A stretch of DNA of 60,721 bases from Candidatus Udaeobacter sp. Its GTDB lineage: Bacteria > Verrucomicrobiota > Verrucomicrobiia > Chthoniobacterales > UBA10450. The notes beneath the pieces were generated by a model. The model was given only the letters and a program-made list of their open reading frames with translations. It was not told where the DNA came from and searched no databases. Each line of letters opens with the position of its first letter. Positions within the stretch are counted from its first letter, which is position 1. The stretch lies in contig JAALOD010000007.1 in the NCBI GenBank assembly GCA_013372845.1, forward strand, positions 1 through 60,721, read 5' to 3'. Made by a program: the position numbers and the translations under genes. Below, in pieces: positions 46,267 to 54,168 of this stretch.

Positions 46267-46641
46267 TCATCGTTCCCATTGCAAACACCCTTTACTCCAA
46301 GCCCAAACGAGCCCTTCAATCAGGAGTAACAGGAAAACCAATATCGCGATGAACGCGCCGACAGGCAAACCAGTGAAAGCTACTGCGAATGGGACCAGAA
46401 AAATCGCTTCCACGTCAAATATGAGAAACATGATCGCGTACAAATAGTACTGTGAGCGGAACTGGATTTGGGCCTCACCAAGCGATTCGACGCCGCATTC
46501 GTAGATCGCGTTTTTCTGCGGGCCTGGCTTCGGCGGTTGAAAAATTCGCCGCCACAGCCAGGCGAGGGCGAGCGGGATCAATGGAAAAACCAGCGCTACG
46601 CCAATGAAAATGACGATGAACAGATAGGAATTCGGCTTCAT
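46267..46641 (-). CDS. nuoA: NADH-quinone oxidoreductase subunit A
   Basis: 124 residues with three transmembrane helices and the family motif YECGVESLGEAQIQFRSQYYLYAIMFLIFDVEAIFLVPFAVAF. First gene of the nuoABCD-I group. Its upstream region contains a short inverted-repeat element, so the promoter must be near or within 46642-46700. Confidence 0.93.
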   Translation of the reverse strand: MKPNSYLFIVIFIGVALVFPLIPLALAWLWRRIFQPPKPGPQKNAIYECGVESLGEAQIQFRSQYYLYAIMFLIFDVEAIFLVPFAVAFTGLPVGAFIAILVFLLLLIEGLVWAWSKGCLQWER

Positions 46642-46704
46642 CGGTTGCGATCAAATTCGCTCGGAAAGCACAGCTGCCAAGTCTATACTTTTAATGAACC
46701 CATT

Positions 46705-46810
46705 GTCATTCCGAGAGAAGCGTAGCCGCGTCGAGGAATCTCTTGCCTGGCCTTGTATGCTCAGTGCGCGTTTGCGAGGTCCCTCGCCGTCTGCGCAAGC
46801 TCGGGATGAC
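46705..46810. repeat. REP/MITE-like element with inverted ends
   Basis: Ends GTCATTCCGAG (46705-46715) and CTCGGGATGAC (46800-46810) are inverted copies with one mismatch. Inside, CGTCGAGGAATCTCTT and GAGGTCCCTCGCCGTCTGCG are the typical halves of a non-coding repeat family common in soil bacterial genomes. No ORF. It lies between nuoA and rplQ and may act as a terminator hairpin. Confidence 0.65.
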
Positions 46811-46847
46811 GGAGTTGCGTCGTGCCGTTAGGCAATCGGTCCAGAAC

Positions 46848-47417
46848 TTACTCCTGCTCGCTCGACTTTCGACCGAACCAGCGTCGCTTCTTCGGTTGCG
46901 GTTCTTCCGCCGGGGCCGGCGCTTCGGCAGGTTTCTCTTCCTTGGCAGCCGGCTCCTCTTCTTTCGGCGTCACCGTTTCTGATTCTGCTTTGGTTGGCTT
47001 AGCTTCAGCTTCTTTCCGCTTCGCTTTTTTCTCTTCCGCCGGCTTTTTCTCGACCACTTCTGCCATGTCAACCCACTCGATGAATGCCATACGAGCGGAA
47101 TCACTCTTGCGTTGGCCGAGTTTCACGATGCGCGTATATCCACCATTGCGCTCCGCCGATCTTGGCGCGATGTCATCGAACAATTTCTTCACCGCACCCT
47201 TCTGGCGCAGGGTGGCTAGGGCGGTGCGACGAGCGTGAATCGAGCCGTTTTTTCCGAGTGTGACCATGCGTTCGGCGAGGGGACGAACTGCCTTGGCCTT
47301 CGCCAGGGTGGTCTTGATACGTTGATGTTCAATCAAGGAACAAACCTGATTAGCCAGCAGCGCTTTGCGGTGCTCAGCCGTGCGGCCCAGCTTGATCGTC
47401 TTTTTTTGGTGTCTCAT
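46848..47417 (-). CDS. rplQ: Ribosomal protein L17 with charged C-terminal extension
   Basis: The first ~120 residues are L17 ([58 protein letters not shown]). Family length is about 120, but this protein has 189. The extra ~65 residues are Lys/Glu/Ala/Pro-rich ([19 protein letters not shown]...) and end [14 protein letters not shown]. It lies 31 bp after rpoA, the usual order. Confidence 0.95.
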   Translation of the reverse strand: MRHQKKTIKLGRTAEHRKALLANQVCSLIEHQRIKTTLAKAKAVRPLAERMVTLGKNGSIHARRTALATLRQKGAVKKLFDDIAPRSAERNGGYTRIVKLGQRKSDSARMAFIEWVDMAEVVEKKPAEEKKAKRKEAEAKPTKAESETVTPKEEEPAAKEEKPAEAPAPAEEPQPKKRRWFGRKSSEQE

Positions 47418-47448
47418 GACGCAGAGAATGTGATTCTAGGGCCGACAC

Positions 47449-48486
47449 TTACTCTTCGCCAGTTGCTCCGCTCGGGCCGGCGCCATCGCCGCTCACCGGA
47501 GCATCCAGAAGGCCGGGCTCGAATTTCATGCCCAGGCTCAAGCCAAGCTGTTGTAGCTTGTCCTTAATTTCGTTCAACGATTTCTTCCCGAAATTACGGT
47601 ACTTCAGCATCTCGGCTTCCGTCTTTTGGGCAAGCTGACCCACGCTAGTGATGTTCGCATTATTCAAGCAATTCGCCGCGCGCACGCTGAGCTCGATTTC
47701 GTTGACGCTCATGTTGAGCAGTTTCTTGAGCTTCAGGTTTTCTTCGCTCACACCAGCAGGTGTCTGGTCAAACTCGATTACCTCTTCGTTAAAGTTTACG
47801 AACACGTCGAGGTGATGCCGCAAAATGGCCGAGGCCTGGAGCAACGCATCGTCCGGCGTCAAGCGGCCGTCGGTCCAAATTTCAAGAATGAGCTTGTCGT
47901 AATCAGTGCGCTGACCGACACGGGTGTTTTCGACCGCATACTTGACGCGCGTGACCGGGGAAAAGATCGAATCGATCGGGATGAGACCGATCGCCTGGTC
48001 GGGACGCTTGTTTTCCTCGGCGTTAGCAAAACCGCGACCGACACGCACATCGAGCTCGGCGTCGAATTTGTGTTTCCGGTCCAGAGTGCAGATGATCTGT
48101 TTGGGATTAAGTACCTCGTAGCCTTGCACCACTTGAATATCGCCGGCGGTGACTTCGCCCTCCTTGTTCACAATAAGGGAAAGCTTTCTTGGCTCGTGAT
48201 CGTCGGCTTTGAATTTCACTTTCTTGAGGTTGAGAACGATGTCGGTCACGTCCTCGACCACGCCCGGAAGCGTGGCGAACTCATGCTGCGCGCCCGTGAT
48301 TTTTGCCGCAGTGATGGCAGCGCCTTCCAGAGAGGAAAGCAGGACGCGCCGGAGGGAATTCCCTACGGTGTGCCCATAGCCGGCCTCAAACGGCTCGGCG
48401 GTGAATTTGGCGTAAGTATCAGTGGCTGTGTTCTCGTCTTTAGCGAGAGTTTTCGGCATTTCAAAACGACCGTAACGGATTGGCAT
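47449..48486 (-). CDS. rpoA: RNA polymerase alpha subunit
   Basis: 345 residues. The N-terminal dimer domain has EPFEAGYGHTVGNSLRRVLLSSLEGAAIT and the C-terminal domain has LNNANITSVGQLAQKTEAEMLKYRNFGKKSLNEIKDKLQQLGLSLGM, which binds promoter UP elements and activators. Full length. The ATG at 48486 opens MPIRYGRFEMPKTL. The ribosomal genes that often precede rpoA (rpsD, rpsK, rpsM) are not present upstream. Confidence 0.96.
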   Translation of the reverse strand: MPIRYGRFEMPKTLAKDENTATDTYAKFTAEPFEAGYGHTVGNSLRRVLLSSLEGAAITAAKITGAQHEFATLPGVVEDVTDIVLNLKKVKFKADDHEPRKLSLIVNKEGEVTAGDIQVVQGYEVLNPKQIICTLDRKHKFDAELDVRVGRGFANAEENKRPDQAIGLIPIDSIFSPVTRVKYAVENTRVGQRTDYDKLILEIWTDGRLTPDDALLQASAILRHHLDVFVNFNEEVIEFDQTPAGVSEENLKLKKLLNMSVNEIELSVRAANCLNNANITSVGQLAQKTEAEMLKYRNFGKKSLNEIKDKLQQLGLSLGMKFEPGLLDAPVSGDGAGPSGATGEE

Positions 48487-48711
48487 ATGTTCTAAGGATG
48501 AAGGAAGAATTACGAATTAAGAAATGACTGAGGCCTCGCGGCACTTCGTCCTTCTGCGTTCTTACTTCTTCCTTTCGGATCGCCGGGTTCCCCCTGGCGA
48601 GTGCGGTTTCACGTCCAGCGACGGAACCCAGGGACCAACGGCGCAATTACAAAACTCGCTGCGGAGCGTGGAATAAACGCAAAATCCGCGATTTTGCAAG
48701 CGCCGAAACAT
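48487..48711. other. Intergenic region upstream of rpoA
   Basis: It holds AAGGAAGAATTACGAATTAAG and, 40 bp on, an imperfect inverted match CTTACTTCTTCCTTTCGG, probably a small repeat element. The rpoA promoter is expected here, but I see no clear consensus. Confidence 0.4.
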
Positions 48712-48818
48712 AGCACAGGGCATCTTTGCCTGTCGGGGGCTGGCGGGCATCCTGCCGGCCGTTTAAAGCAGCAACCAAGCGAGACGCCCGGTTGCCGCAC
48801 GGGCAAGACGCCTGTGCT
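48712..48818. repeat. REP-like inverted repeat
   Basis: AGCACAGGGCATCTTTGCCT (from 48712) and GGGCAAGACGCCTGTGCT (to 48818) are imperfect inverted copies flanking a GC-rich centre (CTGGCGGGCATCCTGCCGGC). Related to the longer repeat at 51901-52039 by the CACAGG core. Confidence 0.6.
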
Positions 48819-48819
48819 C

Positions 48820-49257
48820 CTACCCTTCGATGATCTCGTCCGGCAACTCATTCGCGTTTGCCGAAGTTCTCGGAAAATGCGTCGCCAGCACCTTGCCGAC
48901 TTCATTAACCGCTTCGGTGAGCGCGTGGCTGAATTTTTCATTCTGAAAATGAACCCGCATTCCATCCACAACGTGTTGCCAGAATTGTTCGCCGCATTTT
49001 TCATGAATCGCTTGGTCGCCGACAACGGCGAATTTGTGGGCCCTCGGCGCTACGAAAATAAGGACGGCGTTGCGCTCGCGAGTCTTGTACATTCCGAGAC
49101 GCTGAAATTTCTTCTGCGCAAGCACCACCGGATCGGTTTCGAATTTGCCGCGCTGAATATAAACGCGAATTTCGCCGGAGGTTTTCGATTCAGCTCCACG
49201 AATCGCTTCGATGATCCGGTCATGATCCAGCTTGCTGAGAAATTCTTTCGTTCGCAT
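48820..49257 (-). CDS. TPM domain protein (soluble)
   Basis: 145 residues. Pattern MRTKEFLSKLDHDRIIEAIRGAESKTSGEIRVYIQRGKFETDPVVLAQKKFQRLGMYKTRERNAVLIFVAPRAHKFAVVGDQAIHEKCGEQFW is the TPM domain (TPM_phosphatase family) without signal peptide or membrane helix. It follows the membrane-bound TPM gene after 3 bp and belongs to the lemA-TPM cluster. Biochemical role not established. Confidence 0.85.
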   Translation of the reverse strand: MRTKEFLSKLDHDRIIEAIRGAESKTSGEIRVYIQRGKFETDPVVLAQKKFQRLGMYKTRERNAVLIFVAPRAHKFAVVGDQAIHEKCGEQFWQHVVDGMRVHFQNEKFSHALTEAVNEVGKVLATHFPRTSANANELPDEIIEG

Positions 49258-49260
49258 CCG

Positions 49261-50094
49261 TTACCAACTCGATCCTGCGCCGCCGCCACCAAAACTCCCG
49301 CCACCTCCGCTGAAGCCACCTCCACCGCCAGATGACCAGCCGCCGCCACCTCCGCCTGCGGGGAAAAAGATAGGGCCGTCTCGGCCCGATGAGTAACCGT
49401 AACCGCCAAGTCGCCGTAGCACTCTGGAAATCACGATCAGTGCGATGAGAAAAATAACGAAGAACAAGAAGCTTGGAGCGCCGCCGCCACGATGCCTCTC
49501 CGCAACAGTCTTTCCCGATCCCTTGTACTCGCCGCGAATCGCCTGGAAGATTGAATCGATTCCGACCGCGATCCCGCCTTCGTAATCGCCGTTGCGAAAA
49601 TGTGGCTTGATCTTGTATTCGGTGATATCGAAAGCAGTTATGTCGGGTAGCGCGCCTTCCAAGCCGTAACCGACCTGGATAAACATTTTGCGATCTTGAA
49701 CGAACACGAAAAGGACGACGCCATTGCGACGTTCCTTTTGGCCAACGCCCCATGCCTGGGCCACACGCTGTGTGTAATCTGCGATATCGGAATCGCTCTG
49801 CATCTTTGGAAAGATCGCGACTACAACCTGGTCGGACGTTTCGCGCTCAAATCGGGCAAGCTCTTCGTTGAAACGCAGCGCTGCGGATTTGGAGATGACG
49901 CCAGCGTAATCGTTGAAATACCGATCCGGTTTCGGCGGAATGACTTCCGCGGCATGGGACTTTGTCGCCAGCAATGCAAAGAATGCTGCGACCAACAGAC
50001 CGACTTGTTTAGCGCGCAAGATTTGTAGTGGCAGCCGTGTCGGCCGCCGGATCGCGGGCCGCCCGCCCGCTGCTACCGCAAGATTGAGAATCAC
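49261..50094 (-). CDS. TPM domain membrane protein with Gly-rich tail
   Basis: 277 residues. An N-terminal hydrophobic segment (VGLLVAAFFALLATKSHAAEV) looks like a signal peptide. The TPM domain follows: YFNDYAGVISKSAALRFNEELARFERETSDQVVVAIFPKM...QKERRNGVVLFVFVQDRKMFIQVGYGLEGALPD. A second membrane helix (FLFFVIFLIALIVISRVL) leads into a tail with FFPAGGGGGGWSSGG and GGGGGFSGGGGSFGGGGAGSSW. This is the usual partner of LemA, whose stop is 1 bp upstream. Confidence 0.88.
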   Translation of the reverse strand: MILNLAVAAGGRPAIRRPTRLPLQILRAKQVGLLVAAFFALLATKSHAAEVIPPKPDRYFNDYAGVISKSAALRFNEELARFERETSDQVVVAIFPKMQSDSDIADYTQRVAQAWGVGQKERRNGVVLFVFVQDRKMFIQVGYGLEGALPDITAFDITEYKIKPHFRNGDYEGGIAVGIDSIFQAIRGEYKGSGKTVAERHRGGGAPSFLFFVIFLIALIVISRVLRRLGGYGYSSGRDGPIFFPAGGGGGGWSSGGGGGFSGGGGSFGGGGAGSSW

Positions 50095-50095
50095 C

Positions 50096-50769
50096 TTATG
50101 GCGACGCAGCAGTCGCTGGCGTAGGCGCCGGACCCTGATTCAAATTCGCGCCCGGCGTCGGCGCGGGGCCAAAATTAAATTGCACAGGCGGCGCTTTCTC
50201 CGCTCCGGCTTGCGCGGTGAAGAACGGTTTCGGTTGAAATCCAAACATCTTGTTCAGCATGTTCGTGGGGAATGTGCTGAGCGCGGTGTTGCATGCGCTG
50301 CCGCGCTGTTGAAATTATTTCGCCTACCGAAATGCGATTCTCCGTTCCCTCGAGCTGCGCCTGCAATTCTGAAACCTTGCGTCGCGCGGAGTTGCGGATA
50401 ATTTTCGCTCACTACCAGCAACCGTGAGAGCGCATTGCTCAATTGCCCCTGCGCCTGTTGGAATTCTTCCAGCTGCTTCGCGTCCGTCGGCGCCTTATTT
50501 GGATCGAGCTGGACGCGGCCGACACTGGCGCGTGCATTTGTCACCTCAGTTAGCGTCGATTTTTCGAAATTGGCCGCGCCCTGCACCGTACTGACCAGGT
50601 TCGGAATCAAATCGGCGCGTCGCTGATAGACTGACTGCACATCGGCCCATTTCTTATTCACATTCTGCTCGAGCGCGACGAGCCGGTTATAAGTGCTGCA
50701 ACCAGTCAGCCCGTGCAGCGCCACTAGCGCGATGATCAACCCGGCGCATCTCGACGTGAGTGTCTTCAT
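50096..50769 (-). CDS. lemA: LemA family protein (C-terminal frameshifts)
   Basis: The first ~130 residues are in one frame: lipobox ALHGLTGCSTYNRL, then LEQNVNKKWADVQSVYQRRADLIPNLVSTVQGAANFEKSTLTEVTNARASVG, the LemA core. Between 50270 and 50390 the frame slips at least three times. The pieces SELQAQLEGTENRISVG, NNFNSA, NTALSTFPTNMLNKMFGFQPKPFFTA and EKAPPVQFNFGPAPTPGANLNQ give a normal LemA end at the TAA 50096-50098. Since the family is well conserved and the neighbours are intact, sequencing indels are likely. Confidence 0.8.
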
Positions 50770-50852
50770 AAGTGCGATGGTTCAGTAATTGCACAGGCAA
50801 GTCAACTCCCATCGCGGGAACGTTTCGCTCCGTTGAACGCCAACGGCGTCCC

Positions 50853-51860
50853 CTAGAGGCCCAAAATTAGCCGCAGGAAATGCGCATCAGAAAATTTCGC
50901 GCTTGATCCTTGCCGCACGATGATGGCCTCTAGCGACGGAATAACGAACAGCCGTTGATAGCCGGAGCCAAGTGCCACTACCATGTCTGCAGGTGCATCC
51001 CTGCAAATACAAACATTGCTCCATTGTGCGTTCTGCCATGGCAAGTCGAGCATTCGTTCCATGTCTGCCTCGCGCCCGTTCGACGCTTGCTCGTTTAACC
51101 AGAATGTGAGGCCGTACGACGGGTTTGCCTGCGAACCAGCAAATGCCTCTCGCAAAATAGCTGCCGGAACAATTTGTCGCCCGTGATAACTACCTTGCCC
51201 GAGAACGAGCTCGCCCAGTCGCGCCCATTCGCGGGCAGTGAGCTCAAATCCCGTCGCCGGCAGCGGATTGCCGCGAGCGTCTTTTTTGTAATTGAGCCGG
51301 CCCAGCCCAAGCCGGTTGGACACACGTCCTTCGAAGTAGCTGATGACGTCGCGCCCTCTTAGTTTTCGTCGCAGCAGCTCGGAAAAGATTTGTAGATGAC
51401 TAGGGCCATAAATGAACGCCGCGCCCGGCTCAGCCACATCCTGCAGTCGAATTGCCATGACATTGCGGTCGCGGATCGAAGCGCGTTGAAGACGTGAAGC
51501 GCCTTCAATGCCGTCGGTCTGGTTAAGTAACTGCCGGATGGTAATCTGCGATTTGCGCGGGTCGCTCTTCCATTCCGTAATCGTGTCGGAAACGGGATCG
51601 TCGAGCTTGAACAAGCCGTCGCGCGCCGCAGCGAGCGCGGCGATTCCCCAGAAGCTTTTTGTTCCACTGAAGATCGGCCACCTTCCGCGCGCCGATCCGC
51701 CATTGGCGTAATGCTCAAAAATTGTTCGGCCATTTTGCGTGACCAGCATGGAAACACCGCGTTTGCTCTCGGAATATTTCGCGGCGCGCGCGCAATCAGC
51801 GCACGATGTCGGTTGTGCAGAAGTCGATAGTGGGATGTAGATCAAAAGCGCGATAAACAA
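50853..51860 (-). CDS. Serine hydrolase, beta-lactamase/DD-peptidase fold
   Basis: About 335 residues from a TTG at 51860 followed by FIALLIYIPLSTSAQ, a short signal peptide. The frame runs further upstream but that part is the repeat element and scpB. The active-site block is IFSGTKSFWG (S-x-x-K), followed by LNQTDGIEGA, FIYGPSHLQIFSEL (Y-x-S) and LNYKKDARGNPLPATGFELTAREWARLGELVL as in class C-like esterases. The KTG box is not clear; VVALGSGYQRLFVIPS lies in its place. Likely periplasmic. The element at 51901-52039 sits directly upstream, so start and promoter are uncertain. Confidence 0.78.
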   Translation of the reverse strand: MFIALLIYIPLSTSAQPTSCADCARAAKYSESKRGVSMLVTQNGRTIFEHYANGGSARGRWPIFSGTKSFWGIAALAAARDGLFKLDDPVSDTITEWKSDPRKSQITIRQLLNQTDGIEGASRLQRASIRDRNVMAIRLQDVAEPGAAFIYGPSHLQIFSELLRRKLRGRDVISYFEGRVSNRLGLGRLNYKKDARGNPLPATGFELTAREWARLGELVLGQGSYHGRQIVPAAILREAFAGSQANPSYGLTFWLNEQASNGREADMERMLDLPWQNAQWSNVCICRDAPADMVVALGSGYQRLFVIPSLEAIIVRQGSSAKFSDAHFLRLILGL

Positions 51861-51900
51861 TTGGCGCCCGGCACCGGGATCGCGTTGCGGACTGGTTTTC

Positions 51901-52039
51901 TTCTGGAGAGCACAGGCTGCCAGCCTGTTGTCGTTAGGCAGCTGCCAACGACTCCCACATTGCAACAACCCCGCGATGAACGTTCGATAAGCTTTCGCCA
52001 CGCTCGAAAGGACAGGCTGGCAGCCTGTGCTCTCCAGAA
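51901..52039. repeat. 139-bp element with 28-bp inverted ends
   Basis: The left arm at 51901-51928 begins TTCTGGAGAGCACAGGCTGC, and the right arm at 52012-52039 ends CAGCCTGTGCTCTCCAGAA. The arms are perfect or near-perfect inverted copies. The centre has no gene. This is a MITE or REPIN-type element inserted between scpB and the serine hydrolase gene; the GGCTGCCAGCCTGT core is itself palindromic. Confidence 0.8.
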
Positions 52040-52675
52040 AGTAACGTGCGCACGCTACCCAGAGTTTCCGTTCCGCTGGAGTTGAGGCAGAAGATTCCGA
52101 CGTTGACCCCGGGCCTTCGGCAAATGGCGGTACGCAACTCTTCCACATTCGGCAATTCGTCCAGATTCCGAAGTCCAAAATGATCCAGAAAAATTGCGTA
52201 GTTTCGTAAAGAGCGGACGTCCGGGATTTCAGCGCGCCCAGCGATTTTAACCAGCCCACGCTCCATTAATGTTTGCAGCACACCGTCGATGTTCACGCCG
52301 CGAACTGCTTCGACATCTGCGCGCGTGATAGGCTGGCGATAGGCAATGATCGCGAGCGTCTCGAGCGCAGGTGCGCTCAGCCGAGCGGGTTTCGGCGCCG
52401 GAAAAAGCTGGCGCACCCACTGGGCGTATTTCGGGTCGGTAGCCAGCTGCCAGCCCTCCGCCTTTTCGCTAAGCTGAAATGCCCGCTGTTGTTCGATATA
52501 CTCGATTTTCAGTTGCTCCAGTGCGGCGGCAACCTCTGCCTCGCGTATCCGCGCAAACTCGTTAGGCGAAAATTCATCCTCGGCGCCAGCCCCCGATAGC
52601 TTCCGTCAGTTCACGGACTGAAAGCGGTTTCTGCGCGCTAAACAGAAGCGCTTCAATTACTCGGGACAAGGTCAC
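52040..52675 (-). CDS. scpB: Segregation and condensation protein ScpB (several frameshifts)
   Basis: The GTG at 52675 opens MTLSRVIEALLFSAQKPLSVRELTEAIG. A run of five G near 52590 breaks the frame (four restores it), then EDEFSPNEFARIREAEVAAALEQLKIEYIEQQRAFQLSEKAEGWQLATDPKYAQWVRQLF and SAPALETLAIIAYRQPITRADVEAVRGVNIDGVLQTLMERGLVKIAGRAEIP follow. The end (LYETTQFF, LDHFGLRNLDELPNVEELRT) is split by two or more further shifts. ScpB partners SMC and ScpA in chromosome condensation; being near-essential, it is unlikely to be a true pseudogene. The C-terminal end lies just before the inverted repeat element. Confidence 0.8.
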
Positions 52676-52689
52676 ATGTCGTATAAGTC

Positions 52690-54072
52690 CTATGCTCCTA
52701 TCGCGCTTTGTATCGCATCGGCGATTCGGTCCGCTTGTTTGTCGATCTTATCGAGCTCGCGACCTTCAATGAGCAAACGAATTTTTGGCTCGGTACCTGA
52801 ATAACGCAGGAGCACGCGACCTTTGCCCGAGAGCTCTTTCTCAGCTTCGCTTACCAGCTTCATCACCGTGTTCAACTCGGCCAGAGGACGCTTTTCTTTC
52901 ACGATCAAATTCCGTTGAGCCTGCGGGTATTTTTCCAAACACGCCTTCAATTTACTTAACGGTTGGCCGCTCTTGTGCATGATGCACAGAATCTGGAGCG
53001 CACTGATGATGCCGTCGCCGGTGGTGGTGAAATCGCGGAAGATGACGTGTCCGCTTTGTTCGCCACCGAGATTGAGTTTTTTCTTCGTCATCTCTTCAAT
53101 CACATAGCGATCGCCGACTTTCGTCCGCACTACTTTTCCGCCCTTGGCGGCAAGTGTCTCATCCAGGCCAAAATTGCTCATGACGGTGGCAACGACCGTG
53201 TTTTGCTCCAGCCGCCCAGCATTTAGGAGATCCAGGGCCGCAATGGCCAGGATCTCGTCGCCGTCAACAATATCGCCATTTTCGTCACACAACAGGACGC
53301 GATCGGCATCGCCGTCATGCGTAATACCAACGTCCGCGCCGCTCATCTTCACGATGCGTTGGATTTCCTCCGGATGAATACTGCCGCAGCCGTCGTTGAT
53401 ATTAATACCGTTTGGTTGGTTGTGCGCCACGGCCACGTCCGCGCCAAGTTCGCGCAAAACGCACGGTGTCGATTTGTAAGCGGCGCCATTTGCGACGTCC
53501 ACAGCCACTCGCATTTCCTCAAGCGACATTCCACGTGGAAAACTTGCCTTGGCGAATTCGACGTAGCGACCAAGCGCATCATCGATGCGCGTGGCGCGTC
53601 CGATCTTGCTGGCCGTTGGCCGAATGGAATCGATCTCGCCGCTGAAAACGAGCTGCTCAATTCTGTCCTCAATCTGATCATCCAGCTTGTAACCGTCGTG
53701 CCGGAAAAATTTGATGCCGTTGTCTTGATAAGGATTATGCGAAGCCGAAAGGACGATGCCGGCGTCGGCGCGCAGCGATCGCGTGATGTAAGCCACACCG
53801 GGCGTTGGCAGCGGTCCAATGACAAGGACATCGACTCCGAGTGAAGTGATCCCGGCGACCAGCGCGTTTTCGAGCATGTAACCGGAAAGCCGCGTGTCTT
53901 TGCCAAGCACGATCTTGGGCCGCGCACCTGCTGGAGTCTTGCGCGGATTTTGCTGCGTAAAAACATACGCGGCTGCGCGCCCCAATTTTAGCGCGGTCTC
54001 CGCCGTGACAGGTTCAACATTCGCCACACCGCGTACGCCATCTGTTCCAAAAATCTTCTTCTTTTCGGTCAC
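52690..54072 (-). CDS. glmM: Phosphoglucosamine mutase
   Basis: 460 residues. MTEKKKIFGTDGVRGVAN at the start, the phosphoserine loop VLSASHNPYQDNGIKFF (active Ser in SASHNP), the metal loop ITHDGDADRVLLCDENG (D-G-D-x-D-R), and the C-terminal VLLRYSGTEPKIRLLIEG, the phosphate-binding signature. It converts glucosamine-6-P to glucosamine-1-P for UDP-GlcNAc and peptidoglycan synthesis. Intact, 14 bp upstream of scpB. Confidence 0.95.
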   Translation of the reverse strand: MTEKKKIFGTDGVRGVANVEPVTAETALKLGRAAAYVFTQQNPRKTPAGARPKIVLGKDTRLSGYMLENALVAGITSLGVDVLVIGPLPTPGVAYITRSLRADAGIVLSASHNPYQDNGIKFFRHDGYKLDDQIEDRIEQLVFSGEIDSIRPTASKIGRATRIDDALGRYVEFAKASFPRGMSLEEMRVAVDVANGAAYKSTPCVLRELGADVAVAHNQPNGININDGCGSIHPEEIQRIVKMSGADVGITHDGDADRVLLCDENGDIVDGDEILAIAALDLLNAGRLEQNTVVATVMSNFGLDETLAAKGGKVVRTKVGDRYVIEEMTKKKLNLGGEQSGHVIFRDFTTTGDGIISALQILCIMHKSGQPLSKLKACLEKYPQAQRNLIVKEKRPLAELNTVMKLVSEAEKELSGKGRVLLRYSGTEPKIRLLIEGRELDKIDKQADRIADAIQSAIGA

Positions 54073-54168
54073 GCCGTAATTGAAACGCTCGAAAGCTGAT
54101 TCGTAAACGGCAAAATTTCACAAGTAATAGGTGGCCGGCTACCCAAGCCGTCTCTCCTTGAGAACGAG
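54073..54168. promoter_or_regulatory. Divergent intergenic region glmM / kinase
   Basis: 96 bp between glmM (minus) and the first kinase gene (plus); both promoters should lie here. TTGAAACG followed by TTCGTAAACGGC could hold a promoter, but no confident box is visible. Confidence 0.35.

Noticed and set aside
50853-52259. A 468-residue serine hydrolase
   Set aside because: The N-terminal ~130 residues are translated scpB and repeat-element sequence; a signal peptide start at 51860 fits better.
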